Source of the DNA: Bacillota bacterium
GTDB lineage: Bacteria > Bacillota > Bacilli > Paenibacillales > NBRC-103111
Reading direction: 5' to 3'
NCBI GenBank assembly: GCA_023386955.1
Contig: JAEWIS010000038.1
Coordinates: 62,001 to 126,000, forward strand
DNA: 64,000 nucleotides
In this document: positions 16,797 to 25,864 of the stretch, one piece after another
How positions within the stretch are numbered: the stretch's first letter is position 1
Layout of the letters: the number at the start of each line of letters is the position of its first letter
The notes under the pieces: model-generated
The model's database searches: none
Seen by the model: the letters and a program-made list of their open reading frames with translations, nothing else
What the model was told of the DNA's origin: nothing
Made by a program: the position numbers and the translations under genes

Positions 16797-16823
16797 GAGC
16801 AACCCCTTGAGTAGGGATTGCTC
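16797..16823 (-). terminator. Terminator of the miaA-hfq unit
   Basis: GAGCAA/TTGCTC stem extended by an imperfect CCCT/AGGG inner stem; on the minus strand it is followed by TTATTATT. It lies between hfq and the PBP gene. Confidence 0.65.
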
Positions 16824-16897
16824 CTCAGGCGCTATTCTATTTGACGTGCCGGATATGCAAAAGGTTTCGTTTTCCAATCCAGACAGACGCGGACCGC

Positions 16898-17134
16898 TTA
16901 GTCGTTATTAACCTCCTGGTTGAAGGAAACTGGGCGGAGCGGCGTAAAGGTGGAAATGGCGTGTTTGTAAATCATCTGCTGCTTGCCTTCGCTGTCCACG
17001 ATAATCGTGAAGTTATCGAAGGCTTTGATTACGCCGCGGATCTGGAACCCGTTGGTGAGATATACCGTTACCGGGATGTTTTCTTTGCGGAGCTGATTTA
17101 AGAAGTTGTCTTGGATGTTAATGGACTTGTTCAT
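16898..17134 (-). CDS. hfq: RNA chaperone Hfq
   Basis: A 78-residue Sm-like protein starting [20 protein letters not shown]. The Sm1 motif covers [20 protein letters not shown] and the Sm2 motif is IYKHAISTF (the usual YKHAIST box). It forms a hexamer that binds sRNAs and mRNAs. GGGGG lies 9 nt before the ATG. It follows miaA by 39 bp, the same order as in Bacillus. Confidence 0.97.
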   Translation of the reverse strand: MNKSINIQDNFLNQLRKENIPVTVYLTNGFQIRGVIKAFDNFTIIVDSEGKQQMIYKHAISTFTPLRPVSFNQEVNND

Positions 17135-17173
17135 GGATGGAATCCCCCTTCATAGTGTAAGACGCCTTATATG

Positions 17174-18184
17174 TCAAATCTGCGGATATTCATGCTCTCC
17201 AATATATTCCGTAAGTCCTTCGAACTTTCCTGCTAGTATTTCATGGAATTTGTGCAGGATACGTGAAAGTTTTGCATGTTCCGGTATTTCAATCCAGTTA
17301 ATTTCCTTCATATGACGGAACCAGGATAGCTGACGTTTGGCAAAATGGCGGGTATCCCGTTTCAGAAGCCGGACCGCCTCGGGAAGGGTTGTCTCCTGCT
17401 CCAGGTAAGCGGCAATCTCCTTGTAGCCCAAGCCCTGCATGGAGATGTGGCTTCGGGTCAGTCCCCGGGCCATAAGCCCTCTCACCTCGTCCACCAGGCC
17501 CTCGTCCATCATCTGGTCAATGCGGGCTTCAATACGGTTATATAAAATATCCCGATCCATTGTCAAGCCTATGAGGCACAGATTGTAAGGTGATTCTCTG
17601 GTTTGACCGGCAAGCTGCTCGGTTAACGTACGTCCTGTAAGGTGAAATACCTCCAGCGCCCGGATTACCCGCCGGGTATCGTTGGCGTGAAGCCTGCCGG
17701 CACTGTCCGGGTCTATCTCGGCCAGCCTGGTATGGAGAGCCTCCGGTCCAAACTCTTCAAGAAACCGGCGCTGCTCCTCGCGGAACTCCTCATCAGAGCC
17801 TACCTCACTGAACTGGAAGTCATAACAGATGGATTCAATATACAGCCCCGTGCCCCCGACAATAAAGGGGACCGCACCACGGCTGCTGATGTCAAAGATC
17901 AACTGCCGCACTCTTTCTTGAAATTCCGCCACCGAAAAGGGGTAATCCGGCTCGCAGATATCCAGCATATGGTGGGGTACACCCTGCATTTCCTCGCGGG
18001 TGATCTTGGCTGTTCCGATATCCATCCCCCGGTACACCTGCATGGAATCTCCCGAGATAATCTCGCAGCCGTAGCGTTTGGCAATTTCCACGCTCAGCCC
18101 CGTTTTGCCGATGGCGGTTGGCCCCAGCAGCACCAATAGCGGCGGCTTGTCCCCGGGATGACGGAAGAGTCCGGTCTTATTCAT
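17174..18184 (-). CDS. miaA: tRNA dimethylallyltransferase
   Basis: 336 residues. It transfers a dimethylallyl group to A37 of tRNAs reading UNN codons. The P-loop is LLGPTAIGKTGLSVEIA; the family signatures are ISGDSMQVYRGMDIGTAKI, PHHMLDI and FIVGGTGLYIE. The ATG overlaps the upstream methyltransferase stop by 4 bp, implying coupled translation, and hfq follows. Confidence 0.96.
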   Translation of the reverse strand: MNKTGLFRHPGDKPPLLVLLGPTAIGKTGLSVEIAKRYGCEIISGDSMQVYRGMDIGTAKITREEMQGVPHHMLDICEPDYPFSVAEFQERVRQLIFDISSRGAVPFIVGGTGLYIESICYDFQFSEVGSDEEFREEQRRFLEEFGPEALHTRLAEIDPDSAGRLHANDTRRVIRALEVFHLTGRTLTEQLAGQTRESPYNLCLIGLTMDRDILYNRIEARIDQMMDEGLVDEVRGLMARGLTRSHISMQGLGYKEIAAYLEQETTLPEAVRLLKRDTRHFAKRQLSWFRHMKEINWIEIPEHAKLSRILHKFHEILAGKFEGLTEYIGEHEYPQI

Positions 18185-18957
18185 ACATCCATCACTCCGT
18201 ATGCAATTTTCGTATTGGGCCGCAATAACATGCGGAAGCCCAAACGCTCGAACTCCCCGCTCTCCCGGTGCTCCTTCAGCACGACCCGGCGCCGGGCAAC
18301 CCGTTTGGCCTCCTGAATTGCTTCAGCCTGCAGGGCGCTATCGTTGGCTATGGCCTTTAAGGGAGCAAGGGCGTTAGTCTCCTCAATGGTCTGGCGGAAC
18401 ATCGGATCAAAATAAACCACATCCACACTATTGTCGGGCCGCCGCTTTAATTCGGCCAGATGGTCGGTCTGGATCACTTTTACCCGCCGCATGGCCTGAT
18501 CAAGCACCTCCAGCCCGGATTCGTAGGTTTTTAGGCCTTGCTCCACCAAAAGTGCGACGAGGGGTTCGCTTTCCAAGGCGGTTATCGCTCCCGCCGGACC
18601 TGCTGCATAGGCGAATAGAATGGATTCCGAGCAAAGTCCTGCTGTGCAGTCGAGGATCACATCCCCCTCCCGCACCTCTGCCGCATCCAGCAAACCATCG
18701 GCCATACCCTGAAGCAGTCGTTTGATCCGCACCTGGGCAGAGCTGGGATGAAAGAAAAACGGTTCCTTGCTTCCTTCGGGAAAATACCGCAGCCCCAAGG
18801 TAGTAGCAACTATAATATCTTGAGTGCCATGCTCCCGTTGAAGGCGGGGCAAGGAGGATTGCCTCCGCTGCACATACCGGCAGCCAAGTCTGACGGCCAG
18901 ACTCCGGGCTTGGTCCAATTCCGTAGTCGACGGATGATACGAGGTGGTTACAAGCAT
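18181..18957 (-). CDS. Class I SAM-dependent methyltransferase, RsmJ-like
   Basis: 258 residues. The SAM-binding motif I is VILDCTAGLCSESILFAYAA, an acidic residue in ITALESEP contacts the ribose, and the catalytic motif VVYFDPMFRQ resembles the DPM-Y/F-P motif of RsmJ, the 16S rRNA m2G1516 methyltransferase. A nucleic-acid guanine N2 or similar methylation is inferred; the target is unproven. It is translationally coupled to miaA (4-bp overlap), which fits an RNA-modification theme. Confidence 0.8.
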   Translation of the reverse strand: MLVTTSYHPSTTELDQARSLAVRLGCRYVQRRQSSLPRLQREHGTQDIIVATTLGLRYFPEGSKEPFFFHPSSAQVRIKRLLQGMADGLLDAAEVREGDVILDCTAGLCSESILFAYAAGPAGAITALESEPLVALLVEQGLKTYESGLEVLDQAMRRVKVIQTDHLAELKRRPDNSVDVVYFDPMFRQTIEETNALAPLKAIANDSALQAEAIQEAKRVARRRVVLKEHRESGEFERLGFRMLLRPNTKIAYGVMDV

Positions 18958-19122
18958 GATAATTTTCCATTCCCTGTCAATATGTTAGCATAATTCCTAC
19001 CCATTATAAACCACAATCCGCGGAAATGCGAATCGGGCGTATGGCTCATGGCTCATGGCCGTGACAGACAACCTCATGGACTCATCTACTATAATAACTC
19101 TTACCGCAAAGGAGAGATTACG

Positions 19123-19431
19123 ATGAGCCGAAATTTCCGCCGTGTCCATAAGCCTGATGTGGTTACTCTGCGGGTTGCCACCGTTGACGGCGTGCTCCGG
19201 ATTACCGGAAGCTGTGTCGTCGGCAGCGCCGCCCCCTGCAAGGAGGAAATCCAAGTGGGCAAAAGGCTTTCCGACGCTCATGCCTGCCTGGTCAGCCATG
19301 GATTTACTCGGATAACCGAACGCACCAACGTTCGGGTGTACCGGCGTTATCACGGCAATCCGCCCCGGCCGCTTCCGCCCCGGCCGAAGCCATGTCCCTG
19401 TCATCACCGTCCGCGTCCCCGCCCCTGCTGA
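19123..19431 (+). CDS. Hypothetical protein with Pro/Arg/Cys-rich tail
   Basis: 102 residues, starting MSRNFRRVHKPDVVTLRVAT. The first 75 residues look like a small folded domain with three cysteines (GSCVVGSAAPCKEE; HACLVSHGF); the last 27 are almost only Pro, Arg, His and Cys. GGAG lies 8 nt before the ATG at 19123; the longer frame from 19048 has no ribosome site. It is convergent with mutL. The Cys/Pro/Arg tail is like some small spore-coat or surface proteins, but no family is recognised. Confidence 0.7.
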   Translation: MSRNFRRVHKPDVVTLRVATVDGVLRITGSCVVGSAAPCKEEIQVGKRLSDAHACLVSHGFTRITERTNVRVYRRYHGNPPRPLPPRPKPCPCHHRPRPRPC

Positions 19432-19450
19432 CAGCGGACAGCACTGAATA

Positions 19451-19495
19451 CAAGAAAACGGACCAGGCGAGCGTAAGCTCCGGTCCGTTTTCTTG
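19451..19495. terminator. Bidirectional terminator between the orphan gene and mutL
   Basis: Perfect 14-bp arms, CAAGAAAACGGACC and GGTCCGTTTTCTTG, with a GAGC/GCTC inner stem. Confidence 0.9.
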
Positions 19496-19512
19496 TGTGC
19501 AGCGAAGCCCGT

Positions 19513-21573
19513 TTACATGACCCGCTTGAACATCTTTTCCAGCTCATAGGTGGAGAAGCTGATGACGATGGGCCTGCCGTGAGGGCAGGTATACGGCATT
19601 CTGCAGGAGGAGAGCCTGTCCAGGAGCGCCTCCATCTCCACCCGGGTCAAGGACTGATTGGCTTTGATGGAGGCCTTGCAGGAGCATAGGGTGGAGGCTT
19701 TTTCCCGCAGCTTGGACAGGTCCACCTGCTTGCGTTCGGCAAGCACCCATTCGCAGATCTCCGTAACAATCTCCCGCTCCTCCCCGGGGGGAAGCCAGTG
19801 CGGATAAGCCCGGACCAGAAAGGTACTGCCGCCGAAGGCTTCCAGATAAACTCCGGATTGCTCCAGAACCGGGAGTCTGCCCTTCAGCACCTCCGCCTCG
19901 GATGGAGTGAATTCCAAGGTTATAGGCACCAGAAGCTCCTGGCTGGCCCCCTGGGGGCGTCCGAACAAATCGTAATAATACTCGTAATTGATGCGTTCAT
20001 GGGCAGCATGCTGGTCAATCAGGTATAGCCCTTCCGGATTCTGCGCCACAATATAGGTGCCATGCAGCTGGCCGATGGGGTCCAGCTCCGGCAGCCTCGG
20101 CAGGCTGCGCTTCGAACCTGCTTGCGCATCAGTCACTTCCGCCTCATCGGCTGTGTCTGTACCGTCCACGTGCTCCAGTGAAACCAGCAGCTTCTGCACC
20201 GTTTCAGGCCGGGGCGGCTGCTCCCGCTGGGGCAGGTTTCTTGCGGGGGCCGGGTAACCGCCTGAAGCAGCCCCCACGCCCGAGGACGAGCCGGCTCTGG
20301 TGGAAGATGGGCTACCGGGATAACCGGAAGCAGCCCCGGTGCTGCGGGAAGCTTGCTGCTCCCCCGGGTACGGTGTACTCCCGGAGGGAAGGGTTTGCTC
20401 CCGGCTCCAAGCATTTTCCGGCTCACGGGGCTGAACAGGTCCAGTCTTCTCACTTACCGGGGTTGCGCCTGACGGAGCTTGAGCTTGAACCTGAGGCTGG
20501 GGCCGGTACAGCTCCAGCTGCTCCTGGATCACCGCCGGCTTAGCCGCCGCCTTGGCCTGGGGCTGGGCCCCCTGCGGGATATGGGCAGTCCCCCGCAGAA
20601 TGCGGGCAGCTGTTTCCTCCACAAATTCCAATAGCTCCGGCTCCTTGCTGAACCGGACCTCCATTTTGGAGGGATGGACGTTCACATCCAACAGCGACGG
20701 CTCCATCTCAATATGCAGGACGGCTATCGGGAAGCGGTTGATGGGCAGAAGTGTATGGTAAGCCTTGACCAGCGCCTGCGCCACGGCATAGTTGCGGATG
20801 TACCGCCCGTTAATGACGGTGGAGATGGCATGGCGCCCAGCCCTTGTTTCCTCTGGACGGCAGATATAGCCGCTGATCCGGTAATCGAGACTCTCCCCTT
20901 TGATCGGCAGCATCTTCTTGGCTACGCCTGTCCCATAGATGGCGGCAATAACGGACAGCAAGTCCCCGTTGCCCAGCGTCTGAACCAGCGTATTCCCGTT
21001 ATGCTTGAGCAAAAAGGCGATCTGCGGATGGGACAAGGCCAGCCGGTAGATAAAGTCGGAGATATGTCCCAGCTCCGTCTGGATGGTCTTCATGTATTTG
21101 AGCCGGGCCGGGGTATTGTAGAACAGCTCCTTGATGCGGATGTCCGTGCCCCTGCTCGCCGCCGCATCCTCATGGGCAAGCAGCTGGCCTCCGGCAAGCT
21201 CAATGCGCCGTCCCAGCCCGCTGTCATCCGAAGCTGAGACACATTCCACCTTGGATACCGCCGCTATACTGGGCAGAGCCTCACCCCGGAAGCCCAACGT
21301 CCGGATATGAAACAAGTCCTTGCCCGAGGATATTTTGCTGGTGGCATGGCGCTGGAACGCACGCTCCAGATCATCCGCCCCGATGCCGCTGCCGTTATCG
21401 GCAATCCGGATCAGAGCCAGACCGCCGTCCTCCACCGTCACATCGATCCGGGTGCTTCCGGCGTCGATGGCATTTTCCACCAGCTCCTTCACCACCGAGG
21501 AGGGCCGCTCCACAACCTCGCCCGCCGCAATCTGATTGGCAATGTGGTCATCCAATACCCGGATCACACCCAT
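19513..21573 (-). CDS. mutL: DNA mismatch repair protein MutL
   Basis: 686 residues. The N-terminal GHKL ATPase shows ELVENAIDAG, IRIADNGSGI and HATSKI with TLGFRGEAL. A long Pro/Gln/Ser-rich linker (about 345-470) leads to the C-terminal dimerisation/endonuclease domain with LIDQHAAHERINYEYY, matching the DQHA-x2-E-x4-E metal site of endonuclease-competent MutL, plus the CPHGRP motif. It nicks the unmethylated or new strand after MutS recognition. Only 1 bp separates it from the S41 peptidase gene upstream, so it depends on that reading unit. Confidence 0.97.
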   Translation of the reverse strand: MGVIRVLDDHIANQIAAGEVVERPSSVVKELVENAIDAGSTRIDVTVEDGGLALIRIADNGSGIGADDLERAFQRHATSKISSGKDLFHIRTLGFRGEALPSIAAVSKVECVSASDDSGLGRRIELAGGQLLAHEDAAASRGTDIRIKELFYNTPARLKYMKTIQTELGHISDFIYRLALSHPQIAFLLKHNGNTLVQTLGNGDLLSVIAAIYGTGVAKKMLPIKGESLDYRISGYICRPEETRAGRHAISTVINGRYIRNYAVAQALVKAYHTLLPINRFPIAVLHIEMEPSLLDVNVHPSKMEVRFSKEPELLEFVEETAARILRGTAHIPQGAQPQAKAAAKPAVIQEQLELYRPQPQVQAQAPSGATPVSEKTGPVQPREPENAWSREQTLPSGSTPYPGEQQASRSTGAASGYPGSPSSTRAGSSSGVGAASGGYPAPARNLPQREQPPRPETVQKLLVSLEHVDGTDTADEAEVTDAQAGSKRSLPRLPELDPIGQLHGTYIVAQNPEGLYLIDQHAAHERINYEYYYDLFGRPQGASQELLVPITLEFTPSEAEVLKGRLPVLEQSGVYLEAFGGSTFLVRAYPHWLPPGEEREIVTEICEWVLAERKQVDLSKLREKASTLCSCKASIKANQSLTRVEMEALLDRLSSCRMPYTCPHGRPIVISFSTYELEKMFKRVM

Positions 21574-21574
21574 A

Positions 21575-23050
21575 TCAGTTCACCGCAGCAGAGCTCAGCA
21601 CCAGCTGGTCCAATGTACCCTCAAGCTTAATGCCAGGGAAGCTCCGGGCAAAAGCGGCGGCATCCAGAAGCAGGTAATCGCCTACCATCTTCGCCTCACT
21701 GCCGGCCAGAAGAACCGGTGCTTGTCCCTTCACGGACAGCTCCACTCCCTGAGACTCGGGAACCCACTTCAATTCCGCGCCGGCCAATGCAGCCAGCACA
21801 CGGGAATGCACCCACAGCTTGCCGTTCTCTTCAACGGCGGGCAGGGAATCCTCCACCTTCATGCCATTCACCGTAACCACAGAGCGTTTTTTCTCCACCT
21901 TGAAATTCTGGACTCCCGCCAGACGCAGCACGTGGAGCAGCTGGTTCATACCGCCTTCCAGCTCCAGATCCGGCTTGATGCCTACCTTATTGACCGGATG
22001 GCCCAACGGCGTCAGATATTCTTCAATGGTTACCTTCAGCTTGGAGCCTTCGCTCAGGCTGTAGATATTCTGGACGCTGCCCTTGCCGTAGGTATTGGTA
22101 CCGGCAATCACTGCCACCTTGTAATCCTGCAGCGCACCTGCCAGGATTTCCGAAGCGCTGGCGCTGTTCTCATTAACCAGCACGTATACGGGCTGGGACA
22201 AGGTGGTGCCTCCGACAATATTGACCGGATTATCCGTTCCGTTGCGGGTTTTGGTGTGGATCAGAATCTTGTCCTTAATAAAATTGGAGGCCATGTACCC
22301 CGCGGATTCCAGGAGACCCCCAGGGTTGTCCCGGAGATCGATAACCAAAGAGCGGAAATCGCTTTTGGCGCGGAACCCGTCCAGGATTTCCGTAAACTGC
22401 TCATCCGAATTATCAGAGAAGCTGTATACCCGGAGATACCCCACACCGCCATCCAGATATGCACTGTCCACCACAGGCAGGGAAACGGCTTTCCGCGGCA
22501 TGGTCAGAGCCAGCCGCTCGCCGCCGCGGAGCACGGTGATGGTGACATTGCTATTTTCCTCACCGGTGATAAAGGTGACTACATCCTTGGCATTGTCCGC
22601 CGTAATTTCGGTTTCGTTGACCTTCACGATGATATCATCGGCCCGCAGGCCTGCCGCTTCCGCAGAGGAGTTCTTAAATACCTGCTCGATGTAGACCCCT
22701 TCCATCGTTTGGCTGATGAGAATCCCCACTCCGACATAATTGCGGGCCAGACTGCCCTCGAATTGGCTCCATTGCTTCTTGTCCATAAATTCCGTATACG
22801 GATCATTCAGCGATTGCACCATGGCTTGAATAGCCGCATCGCTTAAGGCTTCCTCCGAGGCGCCGCTCACATGGCTTGTGGAGAGAATCTCCAATACCTG
22901 CTGCATTCTGTCTGAGGAAACGCTGGCGTAAGCGCTCCAGGCAGGAAGGGCAAGGGTGGCCACAACCGCCGACAAGCCGATTTTCTTCCAGACGGGCAAA
23001 TGGCTTTTGCGGTCTGCCGCCCTGCTTTTATTGATTAAGGCGAATCTCAT
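21575..23050 (-). CDS. S41-family C-terminal processing peptidase with stalk domain
   Basis: About 491 residues. An N-terminal signal/anchor helix (IGLSAVVATLALPAWSAYA) leads to a PDZ domain (about 100-185) and an S41 protease core with catalytic Ser in NENSASASE and Lys in TYGKGSVQ. The C-terminal region (VTVNGMKVEDSLPAVEENGK, then HSRVLAALAGAELKW) resembles the copper-amine-oxidase N-terminal/stalk domain found on many Paenibacillus surface proteins. ATG at 23050 is preferred: GAGGGG lies 8 nt upstream and the ATG at 23071 precedes that ribosome site. It is placed between mutS (34 bp) and mutL (1 bp). The substrate is unknown. Confidence 0.9.
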   Translation of the reverse strand: MRFALINKSRAADRKSHLPVWKKIGLSAVVATLALPAWSAYASVSSDRMQQVLEILSTSHVSGASEEALSDAAIQAMVQSLNDPYTEFMDKKQWSQFEGSLARNYVGVGILISQTMEGVYIEQVFKNSSAEAAGLRADDIIVKVNETEITADNAKDVVTFITGEENSNVTITVLRGGERLALTMPRKAVSLPVVDSAYLDGGVGYLRVYSFSDNSDEQFTEILDGFRAKSDFRSLVIDLRDNPGGLLESAGYMASNFIKDKILIHTKTRNGTDNPVNIVGGTTLSQPVYVLVNENSASASEILAGALQDYKVAVIAGTNTYGKGSVQNIYSLSEGSKLKVTIEEYLTPLGHPVNKVGIKPDLELEGGMNQLLHVLRLAGVQNFKVEKKRSVVTVNGMKVEDSLPAVEENGKLWVHSRVLAALAGAELKWVPESQGVELSVKGQAPVLLAGSEAKMVGDYLLLDAAAFARSFPGIKLEGTLDQLVLSSAAVN

Positions 23051-23084
23051 GGGTGAATCCCCTCTCGTCATGTCTGTATTGGAT

Positions 23085-25787
23085 TTATTTTCCGTCCAGC
23101 TTCCGCTTCAACTCATAAAGCAGGTTCATGGCCATCATGGGGGTCATATTCATCAGATCCATCTCCCGGATGGAGGACATAACCCCTTCCGTACGAGCAT
23201 CCTGCTTGCGTTTGGCCTTATCCGCTGCAGAGGGTTTGTCCTCCTCCAGCCCGAAAAGGCTCAGCTGCACCGCAGGAGCTGTCTCCACCAAGGCTTCGGG
23301 AGCAGCAGCAACCGAGGCAGAAGGCACAACAGGAACCGCTGGTACAAGCTCAGGCTCCTCAGACTCCCGCTCCAGCGACACCGCCGCCTCTACCGCCCCT
23401 GCGCGCTCCTCGAAGGCGCCCAGCAGCTGGTACGCCCGGTCGATAATACCGCCGGGCAAACCGGCAATCCGCGCGCAATAGATGCCGTAGCTGGTGCTGG
23501 CCGCACCGGGAATCAGCTTGCGCAGGAAGGTAACCTGGCCGTCGCTCTCCTTCACGGCCATGCAGTAATTCTTAAGCCCGGCCAGGCTCTCCTCCAGATG
23601 GGCCAGCTCGTGGAAGTGGGTGGAGACCAGCGTTTTGCAGCCCACCCGGTCGTGCATAAACTCGATCACTGCTTGGGCGATGGCCATCCCTTCCCCGGTG
23701 GAGGTGCCTCTGCCCAGTTCGTCGATGATGACCAAACTCTGGCGTGTAGCCTTCTCCGTCATCACCTGGATGTCCATCATCTCTACCATAAAGGTGCTTT
23801 GTCCGCCGATGAGATCATCCGCCGCCCCGATCCGGGTAAAGATCCGGTCGGTCATGGGAATAACCGCCCTCTCCGCCGGTACGAAGCAGCCGATTTGGGC
23901 CATAATGCAAATAATGGCCACCTGGCGCATGTAGGTGCTTTTGCCGGCCATATTGGGGCCGGTAATCAGCAGCATGGGGCCGCCTTCCGCCGTCATGGCC
24001 GTATCATTGGTTACGAAGGAGCCATCCTGCATCACCGCCTCCACCACAGGATGGCGGCCTCCGGCAACGGTCAGATCATAACCGGCCGACAGCTCCGGCT
24101 TACGGAAGCGCCGGCGTGCGCTGACGGAGGCCAGCGACTGGTACACATCCACGGCGGCAACCACTTCAGCAAGCCGCTGCAACCGGTGGACCTGGAGGGC
24201 AATTTTCTCCCGCAGCTCGTTGAAGAGGGCGTACTCCACATCCACCATCTTCTCCTCGGCCTCGAGGATCAGCGCCTCCTTTTCCTTCAGCTCGGGGGTA
24301 ATGAAGCGCTCCGCGTTGGCCAAGGTCTGCTTCCGTTCATACAGACCTTCCGGCAGGTTGGCCAGGTGGCTGCGCGTAATTTCGATATAATAGCCGAACA
24401 CTTTATTAAAGCCGACCTTCAGAGAGCGGATTCCGGTGCGCTCCCGTTCCTTCTGCTCCAGCTCGGCCAGCCATTGTTTGCCGTTCTGGTTGGCTTCCTT
24501 CAGCTGGTCCAGCCTGTCGTTATAGCCCAGCCGGATCATGCCGCCGTCCCTGACGGAAACGGGAGGCTCGTCCACAATAGCAGAGGCGATCCATTCCTGG
24601 ACATCCGCACACTCGTCCAAGCCTTCCACCAGAGCCGCAAGTGACCGTGATCCGGATTCCCGGCAGAGACGCACCGCTTCCGGCATACGGCTTAAGGATA
24701 TTTTCAGCGCAAGCATGTCCCGGGCATTGGCACTGCCATAGGATACCCTGGCCGTCAGCCGCTCCAGATCATAAACATCCTTCAAGCTTTGCCGCAGATC
24801 CTCCCGGACAATCAGATTATTGTACAGGGCATCCACAGCCTCCAGCCGCTCCTCCACCCGATCCCGGTTTACCAGGGGCTTCTCGATCCAACGGCGGAGC
24901 AGACGACCACCCATGGAGGTGACGGTTTCATCCAGCAGCCACAGGAGGGAGCCGCGTTTCGCGCGGTCCCGCACCGTTTCCGTCAGCTCCAGATTCCGGC
25001 GGGTAAACGGGTCCATCACCATGTATTGGGAGGGACGGTAAATTTCGATCCGGGTCATATGCCCCAAGGATCGTTTCTGGGTTTCGCCCAAATATGCAAT
25101 CAAGAGGGAGACGGTCCGGCGGGTCATGGCGCTAAGCTTGTGCAGCTCCTCCTCCCCGTACTGGGCCTCCAGCGCTTGGGGATCCTCCTTGTCCCACACC
25201 GTATAAACAGGCGGACGGAGAGCCGAAGCCCCATTCCTCTTCAGCCACTCCACCGCTTCTGCCGTGCCGATGATTTCCTTGGGACCGTATACGGACAGCT
25301 CATCCAACAGCGCCTCCGTACCCGGCAATGCAGCCGTATACAGCTCACCGGTGCTGATGTCGCACACGGCAAAGCCGATCCCGTTCTCTTCCTTAACCAC
25401 ACTCGCTATGTAATTGTTGACGGATTCGCTGAGCAGCTTGCCGTCCATCAGGGTGCCCGGAGTAACAATACGTACAATTTCCCGCCGGACCATCCCTTTG
25501 GTCTCCGACGGACTCTCCATCTGCTCGCAGATGGCGACCTTGTACCCCTTCTCAATCAGCCGGGCGATGTAGTTGTCCGCTGAATGATAAGGCACGCCGC
25601 ACATGGGTATGCGCTCCTCCGCGCCGCCTTCCCTGCCGGTCAGGGTAATTTCCAGCTCCCGGGATGCCTGAATCGCATCCTCGAAGAACATTTCGTAAAA
25701 ATCGCCAAGCCGGAAAAACAAAAATGCATCCGGTACCTGGGCCTTGACGGCCAGATACTGTTCCATCATCGGTGTATATTTAGCCAT
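23085..25787 (-). CDS. mutS: DNA mismatch recognition ATPase MutS
   Basis: About 900 residues. The N-terminal mismatch-binding domain starts YTPMMEQYLAVKAQ and shows the FFRLGDFYEMFFEDA motif with the mismatch-stacking Phe. The C-terminal ABC ATPase has GPNMAGKSTYMRQ, ELGRGTSTGEG and the signature ATRQSLVIID. An acidic, Ala/Val-rich linker (about 790-860) precedes a C-terminal tail (MTPMMAMNLLYELKRKL) that is the family oligomerisation helix pair. ATG at 25787 has GGAGG 6 nt upstream; the longer frame is rejected. It heads the mutS-S41-mutL unit. Confidence 0.97.
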   Translation of the reverse strand: MAKYTPMMEQYLAVKAQVPDAFLFFRLGDFYEMFFEDAIQASRELEITLTGREGGAEERIPMCGVPYHSADNYIARLIEKGYKVAICEQMESPSETKGMVRREIVRIVTPGTLMDGKLLSESVNNYIASVVKEENGIGFAVCDISTGELYTAALPGTEALLDELSVYGPKEIIGTAEAVEWLKRNGASALRPPVYTVWDKEDPQALEAQYGEEELHKLSAMTRRTVSLLIAYLGETQKRSLGHMTRIEIYRPSQYMVMDPFTRRNLELTETVRDRAKRGSLLWLLDETVTSMGGRLLRRWIEKPLVNRDRVEERLEAVDALYNNLIVREDLRQSLKDVYDLERLTARVSYGSANARDMLALKISLSRMPEAVRLCRESGSRSLAALVEGLDECADVQEWIASAIVDEPPVSVRDGGMIRLGYNDRLDQLKEANQNGKQWLAELEQKERERTGIRSLKVGFNKVFGYYIEITRSHLANLPEGLYERKQTLANAERFITPELKEKEALILEAEEKMVDVEYALFNELREKIALQVHRLQRLAEVVAAVDVYQSLASVSARRRFRKPELSAGYDLTVAGGRHPVVEAVMQDGSFVTNDTAMTAEGGPMLLITGPNMAGKSTYMRQVAIICIMAQIGCFVPAERAVIPMTDRIFTRIGAADDLIGGQSTFMVEMMDIQVMTEKATRQSLVIIDELGRGTSTGEGMAIAQAVIEFMHDRVGCKTLVSTHFHELAHLEESLAGLKNYCMAVKESDGQVTFLRKLIPGAASTSYGIYCARIAGLPGGIIDRAYQLLGAFEERAGAVEAAVSLERESEEPELVPAVPVVPSASVAAAPEALVETAPAVQLSLFGLEEDKPSAADKAKRKQDARTEGVMSSIREMDLMNMTPMMAMNLLYELKRKLDGK

Positions 25788-25864
25788 ATCCATCCTCCGC
25801 CGTACTGTCGAACGGTCACGAAACATTTGATTTTCTTGCAGATATTCTCAAAACATATCATTAA

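Noticed and set aside
22956-24644. Plus-strand frame of 562 codons
   Set aside because: Antisense to the S41 protease and mutS; no ribosome site and no recognisable domain.
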